From the NCBI GenBank assembly GCA_000149265.1, contig CH003109.1, positions 12,274-76,273 on the forward strand: a stretch of DNA of 64,000 nt. The letters are read 5' to 3'. The notes beneath the pieces are model-generated. The model searched no databases. It was not told the DNA's origin and saw only the letters and a program-made list of their open reading frames with translations. Both the position numbers and the translations under genes were made by a program. Position 1 is the stretch's first letter. Each line of letters begins with the position of its first letter. Positions 24,901 to 34,328 of this stretch are shown here, one piece after another. The stretch is from Ciona savignyi. Taxonomy: Eukaryota; Chordata; Ascidiacea; Phlebobranchia; Cionidae.

Positions 24901-27900
24901 TACTACAGGAGCACTTGGAGCGCTTGGATCACGTAGATTGCTATGGAAAGTAATTCTAACCCTGTCCCAAACACTAAACTCAAATCCAGAACTAACTTTA
25001 ACCCCAACCCTAACATTAATTTCATAATCTTTATTTGAGTAAGAGAAGTTTTCTCCAAGGATTTTGTAATTACGAAGTATAGTAAGCGCTCCAAGCGATC
25101 CTGTAGTAATTAGAGGTACCGATGCAGATACGATTCTACATTACAAACATGCATCAACTCGACTTAGAACACGGGTACCTTTCCCGAGCAGGGGGAGCCC
25201 CATCTGCCCCAGGTTCCAGCACCGACCCATCCGCAGCGACCCACAGTTTCCTCGTGGCCCCCCATTTATAGGTAACCCCGGTTGTAGGGTGGGTGAATTC
25301 TGCAGCTGGGTATGATAAGTCGGAATTTGGTATCGTAAAGGGGAAAGAACCTGCTTTTGCAATTACACGCCTTTCGTTGAATCTAATGAACCTGGTTTAC
25401 GTATGAGGGCTGGCAGGCTAGTGTCTGTTTCTTTACATTGAGCACACACTAACTAGGTAGTTTATGAGAAACAAACCAACCGTGTGTTATTGGGCGCGCG
25501 GGTGGACCTACTATGGTAACATAGCTGTAAAGTCAATATCAATGCAAACTAAATATAATATGTGGAATAATATTGTTATATAAAAGAAGGCCACAGTCGG
25601 GTTACTGAAGATATAATCAGCATGTTTGTTATGGCTATCTTGAAATGGCAATTTTGGTTCCACTTAGTGGAACAATGTCAATTACCAAGACCCTGAATCT
25701 AGGGATAACTATGTGCTTGTTGGGTCAGCTATGTGCCTTTTGGGTGTTTTAACAAACCATAGATCATATGGCATACCCGAAGCAGGTGATTCCCCCATCC
25801 CACCCTCACCATCATTCAGCTTCACCCAACTTTGCTTCTCGGCGTTCCACTTGTACTTGGTGTGTGTAGCTGGGTCGGTGTACGTATATTCAGCACTCGG
25901 CGATACCTCGTACTTGAAGTCCGGCTTCCAGCTTTGGGATGTGGTGTCCCATATGTATCTCAGCTTCGACACCGGGTCCACATACGAGGAACTGGTGGTC
26001 GCTGCTGAGGTGTCCGAGTATTGAGATTGGAACTTCATCATCATGTCCAAACTGAGCTGGAAATATAAGAAGTTTTATTTTTATTACTTTAAAATAAAAG
26101 AGACGGTGAGCGCGAGGTGATCTGACGATTGCCCGTGTGTTAACCCCCTTGGTTTCCCCACTCACGAGGATAAACATTAATATCATATCCCTTATCCTAC
26201 CCTGAAAAATATAAAACAACAACACCGCCAAGTTAAATGGGAGTATCAGGGAAGCCTAAAAATTAAACATTTTTCCGTTTTCCAAATTTTTACCCAAAGT
26301 TCGTGTTTTCATTGTGGGAATAAAAAATAAACTAAATTTAGCAAATTTATTTAAAGGTCTATTTATAATCAAAGTGATAGCAACTTATACCGGTGATGCA
26401 ACATGGTAAAATAAAGAATAGTTACGATATGGGGGTTTGTTTAGTTTAGTTTTTTATTAATTTTTTTGCCAGTATTAAAAAATGACAAACGAATCAAATC
26501 ACGACAAAGGAACAGGAAAAGCTGGAAAAACGAACAGTCGTTAAAACACTTCATTAAAAATAGATATAATTTAATAAATATAGCGGACGCGGCCGCCAAA
26601 CCTAGGCGAAAAAACAATAATGTGCAAATAAAATTTAATTAAAACCAAACCATATAAAGCCCTGAAGAAGAGTGTGCGGTAAAGCGCGACCAGTACTGAG
26701 GGGGAGCCGGCTTTAGGAAGGTATGCACATATAATGTAGTGAGTGTGTGCAATATAGATTACTTCAAATATAACTTGGTACAGGTATTGATAAAACAGTT
26801 TGTACAAAATAACTTTAAATAGTGGGACAGCAGTATACAATCATCATATTAATCATCAAGCTTGTGAGATCAAAACCCACCGACAGCTAAGCAGTTGTGT
26901 CATTGCTTCTTGGTCAAGACACTTGTTTCCTAAACCCAGTGGTTAAATAGGTTGAATACACAGAGTAGTAACCTCTAGCATAGATACAGTAAAACGCTTT
27001 GGTAATTATTCATCTTGCTGCCATTTAAATCCAAGTAGTTAGGTAATGAGTTAAACAGTGTCCTGACAGCATGGAATTTGATGCATAAATAATTACCAAA
27101 ACGTTTTACTGTATATATGCTAGAGGTCAACATATGCTAGGAACCATCCACGCATCACCTCCCTACCTTTGGAAACCAGGCTTTCTTTCCCTCATCCCAT
27201 TCATACTCCGTTCCATCTTCTATCTTCGTCTTTCCACTGTTATCTGTTGGTCAGTGTTCAACATTAGTTGTTGATCATACCACAGCCTTTAAACTAGATT
27301 TGTGAATGTTCAACTTTGACCCAGTGGATTATTTTTATGTTGTCTGAAACTCACAATGCCAAAGGTGGTAGAATCGAAGCCAACCGCTGGCTGGTCAGTT
27401 CTTTTGTCCGACCGGTTGGTCTGGTGGTTTAGTGCAACGCCTTTCAATCAAAAAGATTGCAGATTCTTACCTACTCACTAGCTACCCGGTTGTGTCCAAA
27501 GCACTTTGCCTGATCCCAGCTAACATTGCCTGATCCCGGCGGATTAATAGGTTCTACCAAATTGAACAAACATGTGAATCATACACAACTCACTGAAATA
27601 GCTCCGGTAACCCGACGGTGGGCGCGAGGTGATCTGACGACTGTCCGTGTGTTAACCCTCTTGGTTTTCCCATTCACGGGGATAAACATGAATATCCTAT
27701 CCATTTCCGCATGCAAAGCAGCAGATATCGCCTCAACTCAGTAGAGAAATGAGTTGAACGAACTAATGTAGTTATGCAAGAAAAGCTAACACAATAACCT
27801 GACATTGGGCATGATATATGATGATTAACAAGTTATAACCATTTTTGATATTTCCCATTCGCGGAAGATAAACATAAATATTTATTCAATAAAATGTAAA

Positions 27901-29225
27901 GAATAAAGCAATGAACCTATATATTACAATTAAATGGTACATTATATTTGTAATTATTAAAAAATATGATGTTATCATAACAATAAGACCATCAAACCAC
28001 TCTTTTAATTATTAAAAATGCTAGAATTATATCACCATCAAGTAATCAATCAGTCATATATTATTTGTTAAGTGCACATGAAGCATTAAGTAATATCAAA
28101 GTAAATATGACTTCAGTTTTAATACGAGATCGAGAAATGCGGTTATTAAGGCAGGTGCTACCAAATAATAGTCGCAAAATAAAAAAAACTAAATATATAA
28201 GAAATAATAATAATAGCAGTGTTAAAACTTGTTGTGCAAAAATTTACATCGGCAGAGGCAATGAGATACAGGTTCACTATTATGAAACATGCGCAACCAC
28301 AAATTGATTCCTCAGTTGTTTATTCAAGCAAATCATCCTAGATTTTTAAATTCGCATAAATTGCAGTCCATGCTACTGGACCACCGTAGCCCCTTATGGA
28401 AAGTACGTCAATTTTCGCCGAGATCTCGAGTGTGCACACGCCAAATATTTAAGTGTGCAGTGTGCAAATGTCCAAGAGTGCACACTTCAAGTGTGCACAA
28501 AATCTCCTTTTTATTACTATTTAGTAAAAAACTTAAACAAACATATTATTCTATCATAAATCTATCGTGTCCGTCAGCTAATATATCTGTCTACGTAACA
28601 ATAAACGTACTAACAGTAAATTACCCGAGGTCCAGAGGTAGGTTTACAGGTTTGTTGGAAATTATACGATGTTTATACTGCCAGCTTGCGAGCGTGTGTG
28701 AAATTACCCAAGTGTGCAAAGACGCAGGGAAAAAAAAACTCGAGTGTGCAGCTGCCGTACTTTCCATACTGGACCGTAGCCTATAGAGTTTTGACCTAAC
28801 AATGTGTGAACATAAGGAACAAAATAATCATTATGTGCCACTTGTCTAGTGATATGATTATGAGCACAGTACAAAGGTTGGAATATATAATTAAACGAAT
28901 CAGGGAGAGTTTTGTTATGAAACTTGTACATTAGCTTTCCCATCTCCAATTTATAAATATCAGTTTCAGTATTTTAAGATCACTTAACAATTGGGTAACA
29001 TGACATCTTGCAGGACTGTATGACATTGCACATATATTACTATTATACATTAATAGATAAAGTATTTTCATTAGACGCACTCTAACATAAGAAAATGTAA
29101 GGAAAACAAAAAATGCTGTGGTAGCATTCGGTAAATTTAATTAAAATTCACTTGCCTTTGTTGGTTTGTTTTTGTAAGTCGAGTTGTCGTTGGAATTCCT
29201 GGTAGTCTTCTTTCTTCATGGACAT
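18963..29225 (-). CDS. HTATSF1: HTATSF1/Tat-SF1 (CUS2) splicing factor, 12 coding exons
   Basis: RNA-binding factor that in yeast and mammals associates with U2 snRNP/SF3B1 and links splicing to elongation. Exons: 29225-29156, 27243-27167, 26056-25777, 25350-25179, 24450-24329, 24132-24085, 23205-23051, 22683-22514, 21280-21184, 20785-20696, 20398-20261, 19100-18963. All frames join: 1,557 nt, 518 aa, stop TAG. The N-terminal third has YEWDEGKKAWFP and three related Tyr/Trp repeats (LRYIWDTTSQSWKP, TKYKWNAEKQSWVK, VTYKWGATRKLWVA). RRM1 spans exons 6-8 (VYVSNLPPDIS, KGDGLCTYFK, FKLKGEYDASKK). A U2AF-homology-type RRM2 spans exons 9-11 (RVVILKRMF, EDLRRECEKFG, RHPDGVCSVSF, and the key R-X-F motif in GRWFAGK, then WDGNTDYQ). 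The conserved RERE..WEAFL segment follows. The protein ends soon after, without the long acidic tail of the 755-aa human protein. Intron 1 uses a GC donor. Start is the first ATG of MSMKKEDYQEF. Confidence 0.95.
19125..19402 (-). repeat. SINE-1, left of the assembly gap
   Basis: Complete tail and body; head meets the N run. Confidence 0.85.
19403..19682. other. Assembly gap (280 N) in the last HTATSF1 intron
   Basis: Run of N. It is flanked by a minus-strand SINE-1 on the left and a plus-strand SINE-1 tail on the right, so an inverted repeat probably caused the gap. Confidence 0.99.
19683..19833 (+). repeat. SINE-1, right of the assembly gap
   Basis: Middle and tail only; opposite orientation to the copy on the left. 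Confidence 0.85.
19877..20238. repeat. CA/TG microsatellite with higher-order CTCTGC/CTCGGC spacers
   Basis: Runs of (AC)n broken every 20-30 bp by AACCTCTGC or AACCTCGGC. On the HTATSF1 coding strand this reads as (TG)n-GCAG-AGGTT, a series of 3' splice-site look-alikes just after the exon 11 donor. Long Thr/His and Cys/Val ORFs here are artefacts. Confidence 0.95.
20842..20965 (-). repeat. SINE-1, partial
   Basis: GGATATTCTTGTTTATCTTC, internal deletion, then GAGCTATTGTAGTGTGTTG. Confidence 0.7.
21310..22240. repeat. 109-bp satellite, about 8.5 units, in HTATSF1 intron 8
   Basis: The string TTACAGTGTGTGGATGG recurs at exact 109-bp steps (ACAG at 21324, 21433, 21542, 21651, 21760, 21869, 21978, 22087 and 22196), with no indels between units. 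Each unit contains CCTCGTGGGTGGGAAGCC and CGAGTTGCTGGAGC, which align in order with the SINE-1 tail read on the minus strand (CCCCGTGAATGGGAAAACC, CGGGTTACCGGAGC). The overlapping 94-aa ORFs come from the repeat. Confidence 0.95.
22767..22985 (+). repeat. SINE-1, lacks tail
   Basis: Clear head GGTCTGGCGGTAAAGTGCG; stops at GAGGTGATCTGACG. HTATSF1 intron 7. Confidence 0.8.
23262..23547 (+). repeat. SINE-1, full length
   Basis: Head at TTAGCCTGGTGGGTTGG, tail at GGATAAACATGAATATCAT. Confidence 0.85.
23863..23964. mobile_element. 102-bp hAT-like MITE with 8-bp target duplication
   Basis: Terminal inverted repeats TAGCGGTTCCCAAACT and AGTTTGGGAATCGCTG (14 of 16 match) are flanked by the exact 8-bp direct repeat TCCTAACT at 23855-23862 and 23965-23972. 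The length is too short to code. An 8-bp duplication and this TIR style fit the hAT superfamily. Confidence 0.8.
24205..24328. repeat. CAACACACTA-type microsatellite at the HTATSF1 exon 5 donor
   Basis: Tandem CAACACAC(T/A)A units run right up to the exon 5 splice donor, so the donor GTGTGT is itself part of the repeat on the coding strand. Confidence 0.9.
24597..24835 (-). repeat. SINE-1, diverged
   Basis: Old copy with small deletions; HTATSF1 intron 4. Confidence 0.7.
24948..25035. mobile_element. MITE-A interior fragment
   Basis: CTAACCCTGTCCC...AACCCTAACATT...ATCTTTATTTGAG matches the interior of copy 2; termini lost. Confidence 0.45.
26102..26192 (+). repeat. SINE-1, tail fragment
   Basis: GTGAGCGCGAGGTGATCTGA to AAACATTAATATCATATCC. 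Confidence 0.8.
26434..26697 (+). repeat. Repeat family C, copy 2
   Basis: Same order of blocks as copy 1 (TTTAGTTTAGTTTTTTATT, GACAAACGAATCA, ATAGCGGACGCGGCCG, CCTGAAGAAG end). An inverted partial copy lies just before it (26250-26340). Confidence 0.75.
26971..27127. mobile_element. 157-bp palindromic TIR element in HTATSF1 intron 2
   Basis: Inverted repeats of about 43 bp: ACCTCTAGCATAGATACAGT on the left against its complement ending CTGTATATATGCTAGAGGT on the right, with AAAACGCTTTGGTAATTATT inside. The inner part is bounded by TA/CAGTAAAACG, recalling mariner-type ends, but the outer homology makes superfamily uncertain. No target duplication seen outside. Confidence 0.65.
27411..27702 (+). 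repeat. SINE-1, full length
   Basis: Head GGTTGGTCTGGTGGTTTAG, tail AAACATGAATATCCTATCC; near HTATSF1 exon 2. Confidence 0.85.
28394..28769. mobile_element. Candidate 376-bp TIR element rich in GTGTGCA motifs
   Basis: Ends TATGGAAAGTACG and its complement CGTACTTTCCATA. Near both ends and inside lie repeated (A/G)GTGTGCA motifs in both orientations. The flanks share CTGGACC...GTAGCC, which may be an imperfect target duplication. An ORF at 28289-28786 crosses the element and shows no domain. Confidence 0.5.
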
Positions 29226-29919
29226 AATGAATAAACAGGTGCGTAGCCTTTATATGAACGAAAACTTACAAGTCACTTAGTCTTAGTTCTCTGTTAGTTT
29301 GTTATATTGATTATGGGTAATTCCCTTTTGTGATATTCGTATTTCCATCGATGTCATAGAAACAACATGTAACATCGGTTGCGGCAAAACGTTTGGTTCT
29401 TCTTGTTTAGTAAAACATGTTAAAATTTCTTTTGTACAACACAAAAAAAATATTTTAACATTTTTAGAATTAATTTGACAACTGGCAAATCCTTTTTTTG
29501 GGGAAAAACTAAGTTTAGTCGGTTTTGCTTAAAAAATACTTTCCATGCAAAAAAACTATTTTAAAAGTAAATCTTATTTTATTCTCTCGTCCCTAGTACC
29601 ATGGCATGGCATTAGTTGGAACAGTTCGTGAAAAGTTTTGGGAAAGCGGCAAAAAGTTTAAAAAATTTTGCTCTGCGTCACCATTTAGCAGTAACTTTTG
29701 TCCATAAAATAAGTTTGCGCAAATTTGCGCCAAAGCTAAAAACGTGTTCCTAAATTTCCGGGAAAACTTTTGTCCATTTCGGCACACAATTTCGTGCTAA
29801 GGCATAGTTTTCGGCACATTTTTTTGTATCCCCATTAAATAACACAGGCCCACCAATTCCTTTTAAAATAGTTCCTGTAAGCCCCTGGCCCTCAGCTGAT
29901 AACACGAACCATTCCCCCT

Positions 29920-30182
29920 ATTTTAGCGAGCCAAGTCTCTAACTAATGATTGGCTCTTCACTATGATCGTTTTTATAGCAGTCGGTATATGTACACATTT
30001 GGCCACACGGCCGTACCTTTTTTTACCGGGTATATGTACCGGTCGCGTTAACCATTCTTTTTTTTCTTTTTTTTTACCGAGCCAAGTTTCGAACCCATGA
30101 TGGGCTCGTCACTAGGACCGTTTTTTTGTATAAGAGTCGGTATATGTATCGGTCGCGTTAACCATTCGGCCACACGACCGTG
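29920..30182 (-). repeat. SINE-2, two copies in tandem
   Basis: The right copy (about 30055-30182) is the best preserved in the window. Confidence 0.85.
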
Positions 30183-30510
30183 GTCTTCCGCTCCCCTTGT
30201 ATAGAATATGACGGCACGCCATCGTGCGGACGACTTGGTTAAACAAAATAGACGCCGTCCGCGCCACTGAATCGTATTTTTTTCATTTTAGAAAAATTCC
30301 GTTTTCATTAGATTTTTAATTCCAAGCCAACCCTCCCATAACCCTTTGCCCCAGCCCTATATTCCTGGACTACTACAGCCCCTGGCAACCCTCTATCTAA
30401 CAGGTACTACAGTTATTTACATCAACTTACCGACGCGGACCGGTCAACACCAATTCCACCCGACCAGGTCTTAACCTCCTATGATTTAAAATTATTTTTG
30501 TTTCTAATTT

Positions 30511-30575
30511 CAGTCCGGCCAGTTAGCCTGGCAGTTAAGTGCGTCGCCCTTCAATCGAACGGTTGCAGGTGCACA
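30511..30575 (+). repeat. SINE-1, head only
   Basis: GTCCGGCCAGTTAGCCTGG to GGTTGCAGGTGCAC. Confidence 0.75.
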
Positions 30576-31117
30576 ATTTATTCTATATACATTGTTATTT
30601 TAAACGTGTTTTCTATATCCAGTATATTTTAACGGGTCTGACACAGGAATGGTGTGTTTTACTGAGATTGGGTTACGCCTTTTACTGGATGTCGGGGCCA
30701 CATGACCCCCTGTCAAGCGTTGACAGAAAAAAATATTATAAAATTAAATAAACGCTCAAAAATAATATTTGTACCATTTTTATAAAAGAAACCCACCAAT
30801 TAACCAGAAAACTACTAAAGCGGTGCAGTAACATGCAGCAACCGATTGTCTGCAATGCAGCGATATTTTCCACAGAAACTCAAGCAATTAGACCGTTCAC
30901 ATGGATTGTTTCAACGAGTAATATCCTTAATGGTTCCTTCCCGGGTCATATAAACTATAGAATATAAATTGTGGTGCGAGATCGCGAAAATTGAACTGAC
31001 TGGACCCTTCCAAATCTATTCTAAGCAACCAAGTATATCCTATTCCCACAATTATATTACAGTTAAACAATGCAGCAAAGCAGCTTGCGAATGTCGTTAA
31101 ACAATAGACAGCTGTGG

Positions 31118-31125
31118 TATAAATA
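31118..31125 (+). promoter_or_regulatory. TATA box of the small secreted-peptide gene
   Basis: TATAAATA sits about 30 bp before a short AC-rich leader that ends in AAAACAAG/GTAAGT (donor at 31173). This predicts a 5' UTR exon of roughly 25 nt, spliced to the acceptor at 31413-31414. Confidence 0.5.
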
Positions 31126-31414
31126 CAACTCATCTATGAAGGGTATTCACTTTGCAAAAGTACAAAAACAAGGTAAGTTTGGTGTTGTTGAATTTGTTTA
31201 TGTATTTAGCCTGTGTGGTTGGTTGTGTCGTGAACCACTTAGCTGTACTAAAAGTGAAGGGATGTGTCAATCACTTAAGAGACACTGTAATAGCGCCAAT
31301 AGCTTTACGCTGGGCATGAAGTAATCTGACGATTGCCCGTGTGATAACTCTCTGCGTTTACATTCCCGAGGTTAAAACATAATTGTCCAAATAGTTCTAA
31401 CTTTATATTTGCAG

Positions 31415-31969
31415 ATGAACAAGTTGATTCTCGTGGCTCTTTTGATTGGTTTGTTGATGATGACGAACGAAAGTGTGGATGCTTGGTGGGATAGACGCCG
31501 AGTAGATCGCCGAAGAGACCAGAATCTTCGCGGTATTTGTAAGTACCGTATACAACGTACATCGGTAATGCTTTCACAATAGGCAATCTGTCGTTTACCC
31601 ATTACATGGTCGTTTGTGTAAAGTCAGTAATTTGTTAATCGTGCACCAGGACATGGTAGGTGATGGTTGAATCATTTACATTTGTATACGTTGGAAATAT
31701 AACCATCAATATCTGATTTCAGACCGTGACGACAAGGAAAAAACCTTCAATGCCAAAGGTAAACATATAGAAACTCAACATTTACGTAATTAGTTTAGAA
31801 CTGATTAGTTGTGTTTCACGTCAAAGACAGTATAACATGGAAACCGGTGATGCTGGGTCCATTATTTAGCCTCATCTAAGGGTAAAAAACTGGCGCAGGG
31901 CATTTTACGTGTCTTGTTTTAACTATGATGTTTATTTCAGATGTTCAAGAGATATTGGATCAGGAGTGA
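31415..31969 (+). CDS. Small secreted peptide precursor, 62 aa, 3 coding exons
   Basis: Exons 31415-31538, 31723-31758 and 31941-31969 join in frame with GT/AG ends and a TGA stop. Residues 1-23 are a clear signal peptide (MNKLILVALLIGLLMM, then TNESVDA) with likely cleavage before WWDRRR. The predicted product starts Trp-Trp, has a basic first part (WWDRRRVDRRRDQNLRG) and an acidic final part (DDKEKTFNAKDVQEILDQE). Signal peptide, basic segment, then acidic tail is the layout of several antimicrobial-peptide precursors such as piscidins and styelins, but I see no sequence identity to a named family. No cysteines, so no defensin-type fold. The acceptor AG lies directly before the ATG, so the mRNA could be cis-spliced to the upstream leader or trans-spliced. 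A further donor-like GAAG/GTTCGT at 31978-31983 may mark a 3' UTR intron. Confidence 0.75.
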
Positions 31970-32045
31970 TCAACCTCGAAGGTTCGTAAATTATTTTCTC
32001 GGTTATTTACAAAACATTTTCGTCGCAGTAAAACCGTTTTTCTTA

Positions 32046-32336
32046 TAGGATGATAGGATATTCATCTTTATCCCCGTGAATGGGAAAACCAAGGGGGTTA
32101 ACACACGGTCAATCGTCAGATCACCTCGCGCCCATCGTCGGGTTACCGGAGCTATTGCAGTGTGTTGTGTATGATTCACACATTCCTTCAATTTAGTAGA
32201 ACCCATTATTCCGCTGAGTTCAGGCAATGTCCGTTAAGTGCCTTGTCCAAGGACACAACCGACTAGCTAGCGACCAGTTTCGCACCTTCAACCTTTCGAT
32301 TGAAAGGCGACGCATTTAACCGTTAGGCCAACCGGC
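32046..32336 (-). repeat. SINE-1, full length
   Basis: One of the least diverged copies. Confidence 0.9.
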
Positions 32337-33036
32337 CGGACTTTATTACGTCACCATCCTAAATGGCAGAGTAAAAACACGCGAGCAAGAAATATTAATG
32401 ACTTGGGAGCAACGTTGCAAAACTGTTTGTTTTAATTTAACAAAGTATACGCGGGCGGATGTGACGAGTGGTACCCCCATGAGTCATTGTTCTGAAACAA
32501 TGTTATGCTGAGTAACAATGGTGGTGATTCCCCAATGTTTGTTTTGAGGGGTATGGGCTCAAAATTTTGTAAAACATGGGCTCAAAAGTTTAGTAAAATT
32601 TTGGAGGGTTTTAAGTTGAGGTTCCAGATCCGAGCTTTAATTTTAAATTGTGAAAAAATCTAGATTTTTTAAGTGGCAGCCGTTTTGTGACGTCAGTTAG
32701 AATTGGTGAGATATGGAGATTAATTAGTTAAGCGGCGAGATCCAGTTGCGTTGCACAGAAACTTAATCTTCTACATCAACACCTAAGAGGCGAACTGAAT
32801 GGTGTTTTAGATTGTTTGCTTTTTTGCTAGTCTGAACAAGCTTGTTGAGGCGCACAAGAAAAGGTATAGAAACAAATGCGTTATCAGCATAGCATTTAAG
32901 GATAAGCTCTAATTCTGGCCACAAATTCATTTATTCAAATTATGTATGACATGCATCCAGAGTTCAAACGCCCGTGGCATTTGTAGAGTGAAAAGCCGAG
33001 AAAACACTACTGAGCTCCTAAAGGCGGAAGAAACTC

Positions 33037-33275
33037 GGATGACAACATCATTGAATGACGACATCATCGGATGATGACATCATTGGATGACGACATCATC
33101 GGATGATGACATCATTGGATGACGAAATCATTGAATGACGACATCATTGGATGACGACATAATCGGATGACGACATCATTGGATGACGACATCATCGGAT
33201 GACGAAATCATTGAATGACGAAATCATTGAATGACGACATCATTGAATGACGACATCATCGGATGACGACATCAT
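33037..33275. repeat. 16-bp quasi-palindromic minisatellite, 15 units
   Basis: Unit GGATGACGACATCATT with variants; many units are near-perfect inverted repeats (GATGATGACATCATC), so both strands read alike. Confidence 0.9.
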
Positions 33276-33349
33276 GTGCTACAAGGTGGAACCGGGACGA
33301 GACCCAAGATGGCGCAAACACCCGATACTTTATTGTGGTGAACGACATG

Positions 33350-33465
33350 TACGGTCGGGTGGCCGAACGGTGAACGCCACCGATACATATTCCGACTACA
33401 ATACAAAAAAAACGGTCCTGCTGACGAGCCCATCATGGGTTCGAAACTTGGTTCGGTAAAAAAGT
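33350..33465 (+). repeat. SINE-2
   Basis: ACGGTCGGGTGGCCGAACGG to GGTTCGGTAAAAAA, directly after the 16-bp minisatellite. Confidence 0.8.
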
Positions 33466-33564
33466 GGTGAACGACATCACATAGATGCGATAAAGGAAAT
33501 ATTTCCTTCGAATTAAGTGACTATGCCGTTCTTGCCGTTCAAGGCAGAACCACACTGCCGGGAA

Positions 33565-33706
33565 GTGCCTTACCGGAGCTATTGTTAAGTGTTTTATATA
33601 TGATTCACACGTGCCCTTAATTTATAGTAGAACCCATTAATCCGCTGGGTTCCGGCAATGTCAGCTAAAATGCCTTGCGCAAGGACACAACCGACTAGCT
33701 AACTAA
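33565..33706 (-). repeat. SINE-1, middle and head
   Basis: TTACCGGAGCTATTGTTAAG to GACACAACCGACTAGC. Confidence 0.7.
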
Positions 33707-34328
33707 TTTATGTACGTTTGCGTAGCCTACTGTTAAATTTAGTCCTTAACGACGAACTGATGTCTATATACGCATGCCGGTAAGCGGAAAACGCTTCTCT
33801 ATTCGTGTTTTCGTATCTATCTCTATTTCGCCGCATCGTACCTTCGTAGTATGAATTATACACAGCAAAATATGAAACTCCGGCAGCAGCAACATACGAA
33901 CGAGGTATACGAGGTACACGAGATTCGTGTTTAATTGTTTTAAATGGGAAAACATAGAGCGTGGTTGGCTACAAACGGGTGTTATATCAGTGGATATGTA
34001 TTGTCTAAGAATGGTGTGTTTAATGTGGTAATTTACATCGAAATACGGAAAGTTACATAAAACATCGTTACAGCTGTATATAGTGAGCTGTCTGCAGCTG
34101 TATGATGTACAGTTATTCAATAACAACCTTAAAACAATGAATGATTTATTCGCATACATATGTCCGGAGCGGCGGAAATCGTTAAGAGACCCCGTACAAT
34201 TGATTCTATTGTAGCCGGAAACTAAATGGCGCAAAAGATGAATCATCGCAGCGTCTTCTGCTTCAACGAATGATATCTTGTTCACTCACCTGTTGGATCT
34301 CAGTCGAGCAGTCGGGTTAGCTCGAATC

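Larger units (their letters stand above)
29226..31060. other. HTATSF1 upstream region and spacer
   Basis: Holds the HTATSF1 promoter by position, two minus-oriented SINE-2 copies and a SINE-1 head fragment. AT-rich otherwise; no additional gene recognised. Confidence 0.5.
31984..34328. other. Spacer between the peptide gene and the mosaic gene
   Basis: Contains a full SINE-1 (minus), the 16-bp minisatellite, a SINE-2 copy and a partial SINE-1. The mosaic-gene promoter should lie at its right end. No other exon recognised; the 173-aa minus ORF at 33764-34285 has no recognisable domain. Confidence 0.45.

Noticed and set aside
33764-34285. 173-aa minus-strand ORF before the mosaic gene
   Set aside because: No recognisable domain, no clear exon context, overlaps the expected promoter region.
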